Of a stretch of 40,235 bases of DNA, positions 1 to 8,800 are shown piece by piece. The stretch spans positions 1 to 40,235 of the forward strand of contig CADAYK010000002.1 of assembly GCA_902792105.1 (NCBI GenBank), read 5' to 3'. The notes under the pieces are model-generated. The model was given only the letters and a program-made list of their open reading frames with translations, was not told the DNA's origin and did no database searches. Source of the DNA: an uncultured Ruminococcus sp. (GTDB taxonomy: Bacteria; Bacillota; Clostridia; Oscillospirales; Acutalibacteraceae). Positions within the stretch are counted from its first letter, which is position 1. The number at the start of each line of letters is the position of its first letter. Made by a program: the position numbers and the translations under genes.

Positions 1-87
1 GTCGGCTGTTTCAAAACCGTAAACACCTTTTTCACGAACTCCGACCATATTAAGGTTTGGTCCGAGCAAAAACAAAATTTTCCTCAT
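1..87 (-). CDS. aroQ: Type II 3-dehydroquinate dehydratase, N-terminal fragment
   Basis: Only the first 29 codons are in the window and the frame runs open off the left edge. The product begins MRKILFLLGPNLNMVGVREK and continues VYGFETAD. GPNLNM near the N-terminus followed by a RE..YG segment is the hallmark of the small type II dehydroquinase, which dehydrates 3-dehydroquinate to 3-dehydroshikimate in the cytosolic shikimate pathway. The Tyr of the YG pair is the usual catalytic tyrosine region of the family. The ATG at 85-87 has an AAGGGTG ribosome site about 6 nt upstream. The gene lies downstream of the rpsU terminator and of a MITE-like repeat, so it probably has its own promoter, perhaps inside that repeat. 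Identification is strong for such a short stretch; nothing can be said about the rest of the gene. Confidence 0.85.
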   Translation of the reverse strand, partial: MRKILFLLGPNLNMVGVREKGVYGFETAD

Positions 88-100
88 ACTTATCACCCTT

Positions 101-261
101 TATACTAATTCCTGATTGAAAGTAGACTTATATTTTGCGAGGATATTTTTCGCAAGACAAGGCGAAGGACGCGGCAAGGCTGGCGCCTTGCAAGGACGAC
201 AACGCAGTATTACGGAAAATAGACCGCAAAGATTGTCTGCTTTTTATTAGGTATTAGTATT
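101..261. repeat. MITE-like palindromic element with terminal inverted repeats
   Basis: The ends are inverted copies of each other: 102-127 against the reverse complement of 235-260 gives 21 identical of 26 positions, including ATACTAAT at both outer ends. Inside, TATTTTGCG (131-139) faces CGCAAAGAT (225-233). The centre holds a GCAAGGC / GCCTTGC hairpin (174-180 and 185-191, around the loop TGGC). The whole segment can fold into one long interrupted hairpin. There is no coding potential. This is the architecture of a non-autonomous miniature inverted-repeat element or a structured intergenic repeat. No second copy was seen in this window, so repetition in the genome is an inference. Confidence 0.6.
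127..155 (-). promoter_or_regulatory. Possible aroQ promoter inside the repeat element
   Basis: On the minus strand TTGCGA (150-155) and TATAAG (127-132) are separated by exactly 17 bp and point toward aroQ, whose start is 40 nt further on. The -35 matches only 4 of 6 consensus bases and the -10 matches 5 of 6, so this is a weak candidate. It is the best spaced pair between the rpsU terminator and aroQ. Confidence 0.3.
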
Positions 262-297
262 AAATTAAATAAAAAGCGGACAGAAACCTCTGTCCGC
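261..297 (-). terminator. Rho-independent terminator of rpsU
   Basis: A perfect 9-bp stem GCGGACAGA / TCTGTCCGC (276-284 and 289-297) with a 4-nt loop is followed, on the minus strand, by a T-rich tract (275 down to about 261). It lies 9 nt after the original rpsU stop codon. Confidence 0.9.
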
Positions 298-305
298 CTG
301 CTTTA

Positions 306-459
306 TTACCTGTATTTGCGTTTGCGAGCTGCTTCGGATTTCTTTTTACGCTTTACAGAGGGCTACCTCAGCAATAACGCCAGCTCTGGCACACTGCTTT
401 TTGAATCTTCTTAAAGCACTTTCAAGAGATTCATTCTCTTTGAGTCTGATTTCTGCCAT
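306..459 (-). pseudogene. rpsU: 30S ribosomal protein S21, frameshifted by an internal deletion
   Basis: The frame from the ATG at 457-459 reads [20 protein letters not shown] and then [12 protein letters not shown], a clean S21 N-terminus. It then shifts to ALCKA and stops at 346-348. The normal S21 C-terminus, [18 protein letters not shown] and stop (306-308), is still present downstream in another frame. S21 in this group is 58 residues, with a RKREHYEK-type stretch between EV and PSVK. The locus is 154 nt instead of 177, so exactly 23 nt are missing at the junction (about 366-367). The truncated reading frame would give a 37-residue protein lacking the basic tail that binds 16S rRNA. The consensus promoter, GGGAGGG ribosome site and terminator are intact, which suggests a recent lesion or an assembly or sequencing error. 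S21 is known to be dispensable in Bacillus subtilis, so a real null allele is possible. Confidence 0.85.
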
Positions 460-463
460 CTAT

Positions 464-492
464 CTTCCCTCCCATCTGCCGAGCGGCATGGG
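464..492 (-). promoter_or_regulatory. Hairpin touching the rpsU ribosome binding site
   Basis: In the rpsU 5' leader the minus strand holds CCCAT-GCC ... GGC-AG-ATGGG (471-492). This is an imperfect stem-loop whose 3' arm runs into the GGGAGGG Shine-Dalgarno sequence (464-473), just before the ATG. Partial sequestration of the ribosome site is possible. No known leader family was recognised. Confidence 0.35.
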
Positions 493-516
493 TAAATTTG
501 CACAATTTGCTCTGCT

Positions 517-545
517 ATTATACAATAAGTCGGGATTATTGTCAA
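517..545 (-). promoter_or_regulatory. Sigma-A promoter of rpsU, perfect consensus
   Basis: The minus strand has TTGACA (540-545), a 17-bp spacer and TATAAT (517-522), an exact match to the vegetative consensus. Transcription would start near 510, giving a leader of about 50 nt before the rpsU ATG. Confidence 0.9.
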
Positions 546-610
546 TAGATTTACAGAAATTTAGAAAAAATTTTTATTATAATAAAAGAAGAAATGGTTT
601 TTTGCAGAAA

Positions 611-3022
611 TTAGGGTTTAACAACAATATTAACAAGCTTTTTAGGTACGGCAATTTCTTTAATTATATTCATACCGTTAATTGCCGCCTGAACCTTCTC
701 GTCAGCCTTTGCAAGCTCAAGCATTGTGTTCTTGTCGCAGTCGACGGGAATGTTGAGCTTAGTCTTTATTCTGCCGTTGACCTGAACGACAATTTCAATG
801 CTTTCGTCAACGCACTTGCTTTCATCATACTTCGGCCACTCAGCCTCGGCAAGAATTCCGTCGCCGAGCGAGCAAGCCTGATATACTTCCTCGGTAACGT
901 GCGGAGCAAAAGGATTGAGCAAAATGGAAAAGATTCTCAGTTCTTCCCTGTTTATGCTCTTGACGTTTGAAATATCGTTGATAAGAGCCATTAAAGCCGC
1001 AATAGCAGTATTGAACTTGATGTTTTCGATGTCATCGCCGACTTTTTTTATCGTCTTGTGGAACGCGCTTTCAAGCTCGGGTCGGATCGAATCACCGTCA
1101 ATAAGGTTTGTCTGCAAATTCCAGTAACGTTCTATGAAACGGCGGCAACCGCGTATGCTTGCCTGACTCCACGGAGCAGCTTTTTCAAAGTCGCCTATAA
1201 ACATTTCATAAAGACGCATTGTATCGGCGCCGAACTCGTTTACGATGTCGTCGGGATTAACTACGTTTCCTCTGGACTTACTCATTTTTTCGCCGTTCTC
1301 ACCCAAAATCATGCCGTGCGAGGTACGCTTTGCATAGGGCTCGGGAGTCGGAACAACGCCGATGTCGTAAAGGAATTTGTGCCAGAAACGGCTGTAGAGC
1401 AGGTGAAGCGTTGTGTGTTCCATTCCGCCGTTGTACCAGTCTACGGGCGACCAGTACTCAAGAGCTTCTTTAGAAGCCAGAGCTTCATTGTTGTGCGGAT
1501 CCATATATCTGAGGAAATACCATGAGGAACCTGCCCACTGAGGCATTGTATCGGTTTCACGGCAGGCTTTTCCGCCGCATTTCGGGCAGGTGGTGGTAAT
1601 CCAGTCTGTCATATTTGCCAGCGGAGATTCGCCGTTGTCGGTAGGCTCGTATGATTCAACCATGGGCAGCTTAAGCGGAAGTTCGCTTTCGTCAATAGGA
1701 ACAAAGCCGCACTTGTCACAGTGAACGATCGGTATCGGTTCGCCCCAATAGCGCTGACGGGAGAATACCCAGTCGCGAAGCTTATAATTTACCTTAGCGT
1801 GACCTTTGCCCTCGCTTGTAAGCCAGTCAATGATTTTTACCTTAGCGTCTTCAACGCTGAGTCCGTCAAGCATTCCGGAGTTGACCATAATGCCCGTTGC
1901 ACAATCTGTGAAGGCTTCTTCTTCAACGTTACCGCCCTTAACCACTTCGATTATAGGCAGGTTAAACTTCTTGGCAAATTCCCAGTCACGTGTATCATGC
2001 GCCGGAACCGCCATAATAGCGCCGGTGCCGTAAGATACAAGAACATAGTCGGAAATAAAAATCGGGATCTCTTTATTGTTAACGGGATTGATCGCCTTTA
2101 CGCCGTCGAGAAGCACACCTGTTTTGTCTTTGGCAACCTCGGTTCTCTCAAAATCGGACTTTCTGGCAGCCGCAGCCTGATAAGCCCTTACCTCATCCAT
2201 ATTGGCAAGCTTGTCTGCCCACTTCTCAATTAACGGATGCTCGGGTGAAATAACCATATATGTAGCGCCGTAGAGTGTGTCGGCTCTTGTGGTGTAGATA
2301 GTCAGAGTGTCGCCTGTAGTGGTTGTAAAGTCAACCTCCGCACCCGTGCTTCTGCCGATCCAGTTTTTCTGCTGAGCCTTAACACGCTCGGGATAGTTAA
2401 CAAGGTCAAGGTCATTGATAAGCCTGTCGGCATATTCGGTGATTTTGAGCATCCACTGGCTTTTAACCTTGTGAACGACCTCGCTGCCGCAGCGTTCGCA
2501 AACACCGTTTACTACCTCTTCGTTAGCGAGCACACACTTACATGAGGTGCACCAGTTTACATTCATCTCTTTTTTATAGGCGAGTCCCTTTTTGAAAAGC
2601 TGAATAAAAATCCACTGTGTCCACTTGTAATAATCGGGGTCCGTGGTGTTGATTTCGCGGCTCCAGTCAAACGAAATACCGAGAGACTGAATTTGCTTTT
2701 TAAAACGCGCGATATTATTCTTTGTTACGATTTCGGGGTGAATGTGATTTTTTATAGCGTAATTTTCGGTGGGAAGTCCGAAAGCATCCCATCCGATGGG
2801 ATAAAGCACATTGTATCCTTCAAGTCTGCGCTTTCTCGCAACGGTGTCGAGCGCCGTGTATGGACGGGGATGTCCTACGTGAAGTCCCTGTCCCGAAGGA
2901 TAAGGGAATTCAATAAGAGCATAAAACTTTTCCTTATCGCTTTTTTCATCAGCGTGGAACACGCCCTTTTCTTCCCAAATTTCCTGCCATTTGGGTTCAA
3001 CTGCCTTATGGTTGTATTTCAA
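611..3022 (-). CDS. leuS: Leucyl-tRNA synthetase
   Basis: This class I synthetase charges tRNA-Leu with leucine in the cytosol. The 803-residue length is normal for the bacterial enzyme. Visible landmarks in order are: the HIGH-type motif HVGH at 48-51; a zinc-knuckle-like cysteine set (C158, C161, C175, C178); the CP1 editing domain with the threonine-rich TTRADTLYG segment (244-252) and [15 protein letters not shown] (332-346); a second cysteine set (C435, C438, C479, C482); and KMSKS at 579-583, followed by the anticodon-binding and C-terminal domains. The ATG at 3020-3022 is the natural family start ([13 protein letters not shown]), preceded by GGAGGG. It is the last gene of the long minus-strand housekeeping run, 32 nt after rsfS. 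No strong terminator hairpin was seen between its stop and the rpsU promoter. Confidence 0.98.
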   Translation of the reverse strand: MKYNHKAVEPKWQEIWEEKGVFHADEKSDKEKFYALIEFPYPSGQGLHVGHPRPYTALDTVARKRRLEGYNVLYPIGWDAFGLPTENYAIKNHIHPEIVTKNNIARFKKQIQSLGISFDWSREINTTDPDYYKWTQWIFIQLFKKGLAYKKEMNVNWCTSCKCVLANEEVVNGVCERCGSEVVHKVKSQWMLKITEYADRLINDLDLVNYPERVKAQQKNWIGRSTGAEVDFTTTTGDTLTIYTTRADTLYGATYMVISPEHPLIEKWADKLANMDEVRAYQAAAARKSDFERTEVAKDKTGVLLDGVKAINPVNNKEIPIFISDYVLVSYGTGAIMAVPAHDTRDWEFAKKFNLPIIEVVKGGNVEEEAFTDCATGIMVNSGMLDGLSVEDAKVKIIDWLTSEGKGHAKVNYKLRDWVFSRQRYWGEPIPIVHCDKCGFVPIDESELPLKLPMVESYEPTDNGESPLANMTDWITTTCPKCGGKACRETDTMPQWAGSSWYFLRYMDPHNNEALASKEALEYWSPVDWYNGGMEHTTLHLLYSRFWHKFLYDIGVVPTPEPYAKRTSHGMILGENGEKMSKSRGNVVNPDDIVNEFGADTMRLYEMFIGDFEKAAPWSQASIRGCRRFIERYWNLQTNLIDGDSIRPELESAFHKTIKKVGDDIENIKFNTAIAALMALINDISNVKSINREELRIFSILLNPFAPHVTEEVYQACSLGDGILAEAEWPKYDESKCVDESIEIVVQVNGRIKTKLNIPVDCDKNTMLELAKADEKVQAAINGMNIIKEIAVPKKLVNIVVKP

Positions 3023-3054
3023 ATTTATCCCTCCAGATAATCTTTTTCCGTTAT

Positions 3055-3408
3055 TTAGTCAACAATGCCTGTAAGGTCGACCGGCTTGCCGTCCTGCCAC
3101 AGCCTGTCGAGGTCATAAAACTCTCTTGCTTCCTCTGAAAATACGTTAACTATTACATCAACGTAATCCAAAAGGATCCATGTGTCGGAACGGTGTCCTT
3201 CAATGTGACTTACAGATATTCCCGCTTTGTCAAGCTGATATTCAACCTCGTCGGCAAGCGCCTTAACGTGGGTTGAGCTGTTGCCGGTCGCAATTACCAT
3301 ATAATCGGCGATAACGGTAATATCTCTGATCTCGATAACCTGAATATCAAGACCGATTTTTCCGCTTATTGCCTTAGCCGCTAAAACGGCGGTTTCGTAA
3401 GAAGTCAT
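3055..3408 (-). CDS. rsfS: Ribosomal silencing factor RsfS (YbeB/Iojap family)
   Basis: RsfS binds ribosomal protein uL14 on the 50S subunit and blocks subunit joining in starvation. The 117-residue protein shows the family core: [20 protein letters not shown] (about 32-51), then [18 protein letters not shown] (about 70-87) and a C-terminal FYDLDRLW. The ATG overlaps the stop of yqeK by 4 nt (ATGA), which implies translational coupling. The yqeK-rsfS-leuS order resembles the conserved rsfS neighbourhood of many Firmicutes. Confidence 0.96.
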   Translation of the reverse strand: MTSYETAVLAAKAISGKIGLDIQVIEIRDITVIADYMVIATGNSSTHVKALADEVEYQLDKAGISVSHIEGHRSDTWILLDYVDVIVNVFSEEAREFYDLDRLWQDGKPVDLTGIVD

Positions 3409-3983
3409 GGCTTTTTCCTTTCTTTGTTTAGTACAATATAGTTATACGCAAAAATTTCGTCGGGGTGGATTGCGATTTCTTTTGAAGAAAGGTTGTTAAA
3501 GGTATACTGAAAGCTGAAAATCATAGCATCTTCAAGGCTGACGCGCGATTTTTCGCGCATAACATCCACTCCGTTGTATTTCCTGCCCTTTGCCGTATAG
3601 TCGGCAATGTAGATTATTTTTTCAAGCAGACTCATGTTCGCTCTGCCTGTTGTGTGATACCTTATTGCATTAATAATGTCGGCGTCGGTTATTCCGAGCT
3701 TCGACTGAACATACACGCTTCCGCTTATGCTGTGCCAAAGCTTCGGTGCATTTTTTTGAACATCGTCTAAAATTATACCACCGCCGGCAATAATTTTCAA
3801 CTGCTCATCCTTTGGGATCTCTTTTGTGATATCATGAAGGATCCCGGCTGTGTAAGCTTTATCAACATCCGCTGCGTAAAGCTTTGCGAGCTTTACGGCT
3901 TCGTCCGCAACATTAACACTGTGTTCATAACGGTAATCGCCCATTAACGGGCGAATAACCGCTTTATAATCTGTTCCGCTCAT
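3405..3983 (-). CDS. yqeK: HD-domain hydrolase YqeK, probable Ap4A hydrolase
   Basis: A 192-residue HD-domain protein of the YqeK family, whose studied members split diadenosine tetraphosphate symmetrically into two ADP. The metal ligands are visible: H21 (RYEHSVNVADEA), the HD pair H50-D51 (AGILHDITKE), a further His in LWHSISGSVY, YHTTGR, and a late Asp in IIYIADYTAKGR. The ATG is preceded by a purine-rich site and the gene is joined to rsfS by a 4-nt overlap. The cluster yhbY-yqeK-rsfS is typical of Firmicutes, where these genes lie close to ribosome assembly functions. The substrate is assigned by family only. Confidence 0.92.
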   Translation of the reverse strand: MSGTDYKAVIRPLMGDYRYEHSVNVADEAVKLAKLYAADVDKAYTAGILHDITKEIPKDEQLKIIAGGGIILDDVQKNAPKLWHSISGSVYVQSKLGITDADIINAIRYHTTGRANMSLLEKIIYIADYTAKGRKYNGVDVMREKSRVSLEDAMIFSFQYTFNNLSSKEIAIHPDEIFAYNYIVLNKERKKP

Positions 3984-4009
3984 TTTTACACTTCCAAAAT
4001 TTTATACTT

Positions 4010-4318
4010 TTATCTTTGCTTTTTTGCTTTCGGAAGGGTTATGACAGGTTCGTCGGGATTTGGTCTGTATAGTACAAATTTTGAACCGATCACCTGAACA
4101 ACATCCGCACCGCATTTTTCGGCGAGGATATCGGCTGCCTCGCGGGACGAATATGCACTGTTTTCGAGAGCCTTGCCCTTGATAAGCTCGCGCGCCGTAA
4201 GTGCGGTGTCAGCCTGCATTATGATATTATCGGTAATTTCGCCCTTGCCGATAATAAGAATAGTTTCGATTCCGTTTGCAAGTCCGCGCAGGTATGCCCT
4301 TTGTTTGCTTGTTAACAT
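4010..4318 (-). CDS. yhbY: Ribosome assembly RNA-binding protein YhbY (CRM domain)
   Basis: A single CRM/YhbY domain fills the 102-residue protein. It opens with LTSKQRAYLRGLAN, contains the glycine-bearing RNA-binding loop IIGKGEITDN (29-38), and ends with the GSKFVLYRPN strand (about 79-88). Family members bind pre-50S particles. It is separated from rdgB by 18 nt and from yqeK by 26 nt, in the same orientation, so it is co-transcribed. The tail (PKAKKQR) is basic. Confidence 0.94.
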   Translation of the reverse strand: MLTSKQRAYLRGLANGIETILIIGKGEITDNIIMQADTALTARELIKGKALENSAYSSREAADILAEKCGADVVQVIGSKFVLYRPNPDEPVITLPKAKKQR

Positions 4319-4336
4319 ATCTTACCTCATTTTTTA

Positions 4337-4939
4337 TCAAACTGTTTTTCCAAAGTGTTTTTCAAGCTCAGCCTGAAGCTTGCGCAATGCTTTTCCTCTG
4401 TGGCTGACCTTATCCTTTTCATCGGCAGACAGCTGGGCAAAGGTTTTATCTCCCTGAATAAATATAGGATCGTAACCAAAGCCTCCGTCGCCTATGAACT
4501 CATAACCTATTTTGCCCTCGCAGATCTCTTCTATCTCTATTTTGCTTCCGTCGGGCAAAATGCAGCAAATGGCGCAGGTGTAATGCGCTCCGCGTTTTTC
4601 GTCGGGAACACCCTCGAGCTCATCAAGGATCCTTTGTGTTCTGTCGTCATCGGTCACGCACAGCTCGGGACAGTAGCGAGCCGAGAATATACCCGGTCTG
4701 CCGTCGAGCGCGTCAACGCAAATTCCCGAATCGTCCGCTACAGCAGGCATACCGGTTTTCTCAAAAGCCGCGTTGGCTTTAAGAAAGGCGTTTTCGGAAA
4801 AAGTGGTTCCCGTTTCGTCGACCTCATCAAGAATAACTCCTGCCTGCTTTGCGGAAACCGCTTCTATTCCCAGCGGATTGAGTATTCGTTCAAGCTCGAC
4901 AAGCTTTTTCGCGTTGTTTGTAGCAATAATAAACTTCAT
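4337..4939 (-). CDS. rdgB: XTP/dITP pyrophosphatase (RdgB/HAM1)
   Basis: House-cleaning nucleotidase that hydrolyses dITP, XTP and ITP to monophosphates, preventing misincorporation. The family signatures are all present: the N-terminal ATNNAKKLVEL, ADDSGICVDALDGRPG with the catalytic Asp pair, SARY, GFGYDPIF, and the C-terminal SHRGKALRKL. I place the start at the ATG at 4937-4939 (MKFIIATNN), giving 200 residues. GGAG sits 8 nt upstream and the family begins this way. A GTG three codons upstream (4946-4948) would overlap ftsY but has no good ribosome site. The gene is 5 nt after ftsY, in the same operon. Confidence 0.95.
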   Translation of the reverse strand: MKFIIATNNAKKLVELERILNPLGIEAVSAKQAGVILDEVDETGTTFSENAFLKANAAFEKTGMPAVADDSGICVDALDGRPGIFSARYCPELCVTDDDRTQRILDELEGVPDEKRGAHYTCAICCILPDGSKIEIEEICEGKIGYEFIGDGGFGYDPIFIQGDKTFAQLSADEKDKVSHRGKALRKLQAELEKHFGKTV

Positions 4940-4944
4940 TGTGA

Positions 4945-5859
4945 TCACTCCGTTTTCGCGAACAATGCTTTTGCAAAGTTTTCAGCGTCGAAAGGCTGCA
5001 AATCGTCGATCTGTTCACCCACGCCGATGAATTTAACGGGAATTCCGAGTCCGTCTTTAATTGCGAGAACTACGCCGCCCTTTGCCGTACCGTCAAGCTT
5101 GGTGAGCACAATACCGGTGATTCCGGTTGCCTGACGGAACTGTTCAGCCTGATTAACGGCATTTTGTCCCGTTGTAGCGTCAAGCACAAGAAGCTTTTCC
5201 TTTGCAGCGTCGGGAAGCTCACGGTCGATAATTCTGTTTATTTTTGCAAGCTCGTCCATAAGATGCTTTTTATTGTGGAGTCTGCCGGCTGTATCGCAGA
5301 TAATAACATCTGCATGCCTTGCCTTTGCCGCGGCGATAGCGTCAAAAATCACGGCGGCGGGATCGCTTCCCTCTCCCTGCTTGATTATCTCACAGCCGCT
5401 TCTCTGTGCCCAGATATCAAGCTGGTCGATAGCGGCGGCACGGAAGGTGTCGGCTGCGGCAAGCAAAACTCTTTTCCCCTGATCTGAAAGCAGCTTGGCA
5501 AGCTTGCCGATAGTTGTGGTTTTTCCTACTCCGTTTACACCTATTACGAGGATAATTGACGGTGAAGTTGAAATATCCAGCTCTTCTCCGCCTTTAAGCA
5601 TCTCGGTGATTATCTCTTCAAGCAGACCGTTTATTTCGTTTGGATCGGTTATTCCGTTCTTTTTTACTCTTACGCGTAACTCGTCGCATATTTTTTCCGC
5701 TGTGGGAACGCCTACATCACCCATTACAAGAAGCTCTTCAAGCTCCTCAAAAAGCTCCTCGTCAATTTTTGTGAAGGATTTGAGCATGGATTCAATTTGC
5801 CCCATTACGGCTTTTCTGGTCTTTTTTAAGCCTTCTTTAATTTTACTGAATAAACCCAT
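4945..5859 (-). CDS. ftsY: Signal recognition particle receptor FtsY
   Basis: GTPase that docks the SRP-ribosome complex at the membrane. It has a short acidic/amphipathic N-terminal part, then the N domain (about 20-95) and the G domain. G motifs: GVNGVGKTT (107-115), DTFRAAA (137-143), DTAGR (189-193) and TKLDG (253-257). The 304-residue length, without a long acidic A domain, is normal for Firmicutes. It follows smc by 12 nt and precedes rdgB by 5 nt. The rnc-smc-ftsY linkage is a widely conserved arrangement. Confidence 0.97.
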   Translation of the reverse strand: MGLFSKIKEGLKKTRKAVMGQIESMLKSFTKIDEELFEELEELLVMGDVGVPTAEKICDELRVRVKKNGITDPNEINGLLEEIITEMLKGGEELDISTSPSIILVIGVNGVGKTTTIGKLAKLLSDQGKRVLLAAADTFRAAAIDQLDIWAQRSGCEIIKQGEGSDPAAVIFDAIAAAKARHADVIICDTAGRLHNKKHLMDELAKINRIIDRELPDAAKEKLLVLDATTGQNAVNQAEQFRQATGITGIVLTKLDGTAKGGVVLAIKDGLGIPVKFIGVGEQIDDLQPFDAENFAKALFAKTE

Positions 5860-5871
5860 AATTATCTTCCT

Positions 5872-8800
5872 TTATTTAATATTTAGCTTTTCAGCCACTT
5901 CCGTTGCCCTCAACTCGAGCAGCTTTGAAATGCCTTCGTCCTGCATTGTCACGCCGTAAAGCACATCTGCCTCTTCCATTGTGCCACGGCGGTGTGTTAT
6001 CAAAATAAACTGTGTTTTGTCAGTCATACGGCGAAGATAGCTTGCAAAACGGTAAACATTTACATCGTCAAGCGCGGCTTCGATTTCGTCCATTACACAG
6101 AACGGCGCAGGCCTAACCTTCATAATGGCAAAGTATAGGGCAATTGCCACAAGAGCCTTTTCACCGCCCGACAGCGCGTCAAGGTTCACAACGATTTTGC
6201 CCGGCGGATGTACAAGAATGTCGATTCCGCTCGTGAGAATATTTTCGGGATCGGCAAGGGAAAGCGACGCTGTACCTCCTCCGAAAAGCTCCTTGAAGGT
6301 GTAGGTAAAGTTTTTGTTGATTTGGTCAAAGCTTTCAACAAAAACCTCTTTCATCTGTTTTGTAAGACCTGTTATGAGCTTTTCGATTTCAGCCTTGGAT
6401 TTTTCGACGTCGTTTACCTGATTGCTCATAAATTCGTAGCGCTCCGAAACCTCTTTGTATTCCTCGATCGCGCTTACGTTTACGTTTCCGAGTCCGCGGA
6501 TTTTTTGCTTAAGCTCGCTTAACCTCGATTTAGCCTTTGAGTTATCCTCAATTTCTACAGCGATTTTTTCGGCTTCGCGTTTGGTGAGCTCATACTCATC
6601 CCACAGCTTTGAGATTATGCTGTCGTATTCCTTTTGTATATTTATTTTTCGTTCCTCAAGACGGGCAAGCTCTCTGCCGGAAACCTCACGTTCACTTGTT
6701 TTATCGCGTTCAACCGTTCTGATTTCGATGCTGCGTTTTTCAAGCAAATCGCGCTGTTCGTTTAAGTTATTTGTCCGCTCGTCAAATGAATTGATTATAT
6801 CATTAAGCTTACAAATATCGTCGTTGTACTCTTTTATTTTATTTTTAAATTCTAATATAGAATTATTATTTGTTTCTATCTGTTGTTTCAAACTTTCAGC
6901 CAGCTGCTCGGCATCGGAACCTGAATTCTTTGCGTATACGATCTCGGCGTTCAGCGCGTCGATGTCCTTTTGGTACCTGACGATTTCAAGACGCACATTT
7001 TGAAGCATAACGCTGAATTCGTCGCGCTTTTTGGCAAGCTCGGCTCTGTTGCCCGTTACGTCGTTTACGGTTTCCTCAGCTCTGGCGATTTTTTTGTTTA
7101 ATTCGGCAAGCTGCACGCGCGCCTGATTCCGGCTTTGGTTCAGCGCTTCAATTTTGGTAAGCGAAGCTTCAATCTCGCCTTGAGAGCTGTTGATTATGCT
7201 TTCGCAGCTGTCAAGCTCCGCTTCACAGGCTTTGAGCTCTGCCTGCCTTTCAACAAGCTGTTGTTTAAGGTTAGTCAAATCCGCCTGAGTGCCGAGAAGC
7301 TCCGCCTCTACCGAAGCAAATTCGCGGTTAAGCTGTTCAAAACGGCTTTGAGCGTCGCGTTCCTTTACCATAAGCCTGTCTGTTTGGTCTTTAAGCTTCT
7401 TTATCTCGGACGCGCGGCTTAAAACTCCGGTGCTTCTCGCAAGAGAACCGCCGGTAAACGAACCGCCGGCGTTTATAACCTGACCGTCAAGTGTCACAAC
7501 CTTAAAACGGTAGGAAAAGCGCTTTGCGATGTTTGTCGCGCTGTCTAAATCCTCGGCAATTACTATTCTTCCGAGCAGTGAACCTAAAATACTATTATAT
7601 TTCGGATCGCAGCTGCATAGGTCTGCGGCAATTCCTACAAAACCGAAGCAGTCGTCAAGACCGTTTTCCTTAAGCTCGCGCGGCTTTATAGTATTAAGCG
7701 GAAGAAAGGTTGCGCGGCCGCCGTCGGTTGATTTCAAAAAGCGGATAGCCTGTTTTGCGTCGCCGTCGTTTTCTACTACGATATTTTGCATTGCCGCTCC
7801 GAGCGCTATTTCAATTGCCACGGCGTATTCGCCGGGAACAGAGATCACACGCGAAACGGGACCGCAAATGCCTCGAAGCTTCCCGTTTTTTGAAGCTGTT
7901 ACTACAGACTTGACACTTTTTGAAAAGCCTTCAAGATTTCTTTCAAGGTTTTCAAGAAAGCTTATCTTTCTTTGAGCTTCCCTTACATCCAAGCCGAGTT
8001 TTTCTGCTTCCGACTTTGCTTCTCCGCGTTTTTTCTCCTTAGAGTTCAGCTTTAACCGCAGGCCTTCCGACGAGTTACCGAGAGAAGCGATTTCAGCTTC
8101 GGTCTGTTCGATCTCTGACTTGTAATCCAAAGACATTGATGTAAGCTCCTCGTGCTGCAGCCGCTTTTCATCGTTTATCTGCTTTAAATTTTCAATACGT
8201 GCGGTCAATTCGTTGATGCTTGTTTCGGAGGTCATCTCCAAAACCCTCGCGTCAGCCGATTGAGATGTAAGCACCGAAAGCTCTGCGGTGATGTCCTGAA
8301 GAGCGTCGCCGCTTTTGCTTGAATCCATGTTGACCGCGTTTAGCTTTTCGGACAGCTCGGCGTATTCCTTCTGCTTTGATATAATGTGAGAATCGAGCGA
8401 GTCAATTTGAGTTTGCTTTTCGGCTATTGTTTTTTCAAGCATATCAGCGTTATGATTTGTCTGCTCGATCTCGTTGTTTATTCTTTCGATATTTTCGTTT
8501 ATATGAAGAATATCGTTTTCGGCAACCGAGATTTTCGATTTCTTTTCGGCGATCTCGGCTTCGACCTCTGATTTTTTATTCCTGACTTCTTCTAACTCAG
8601 AGGCAAATTCGCCGTTTTTGCGGTATATTTCTTCGGTTTCAACGGCTATTTCTTCGAGTGCCTGTTCAGCAGCGTCATATTGTGCCTTTTGGATCGAGAT
8701 TTTCTCATCCTGGGTTTTTAATGTCGCCTGAGATTTGTCGAGAGTCAAAAGCCAAAGAGCAATTTCAAGCCCCTTTTTTTCCTCTGCGTATGTCAAAAAC

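Noticed and set aside
276-297. Shared repeat between the rpsU terminator and the infC leader terminator (both GCGGAC / GTCCGC stems)
   Set aside because: The similarity is limited to the short GC stem, flanks and loops differ, and both are explained as terminators.
306-459. Programmed frameshift as the explanation of rpsU
   Set aside because: Frame restoration would need a +1 slip, but the eight residues between the two halves are also missing and no slippery site or stimulator is seen. A deletion is simpler.
401-970. Plus-strand open frame of 189 codons across the rpsU start and the leuS end
   Set aside because: It lies antisense to leuS and the rpsU promoter, has no ribosome site and no recognisable domain.
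4355-5134. Plus-strand open frame of 259 codons opposite rdgB and ftsY
   Set aside because: It is a mirror of two well-supported genes, with no family features and no ribosome site.
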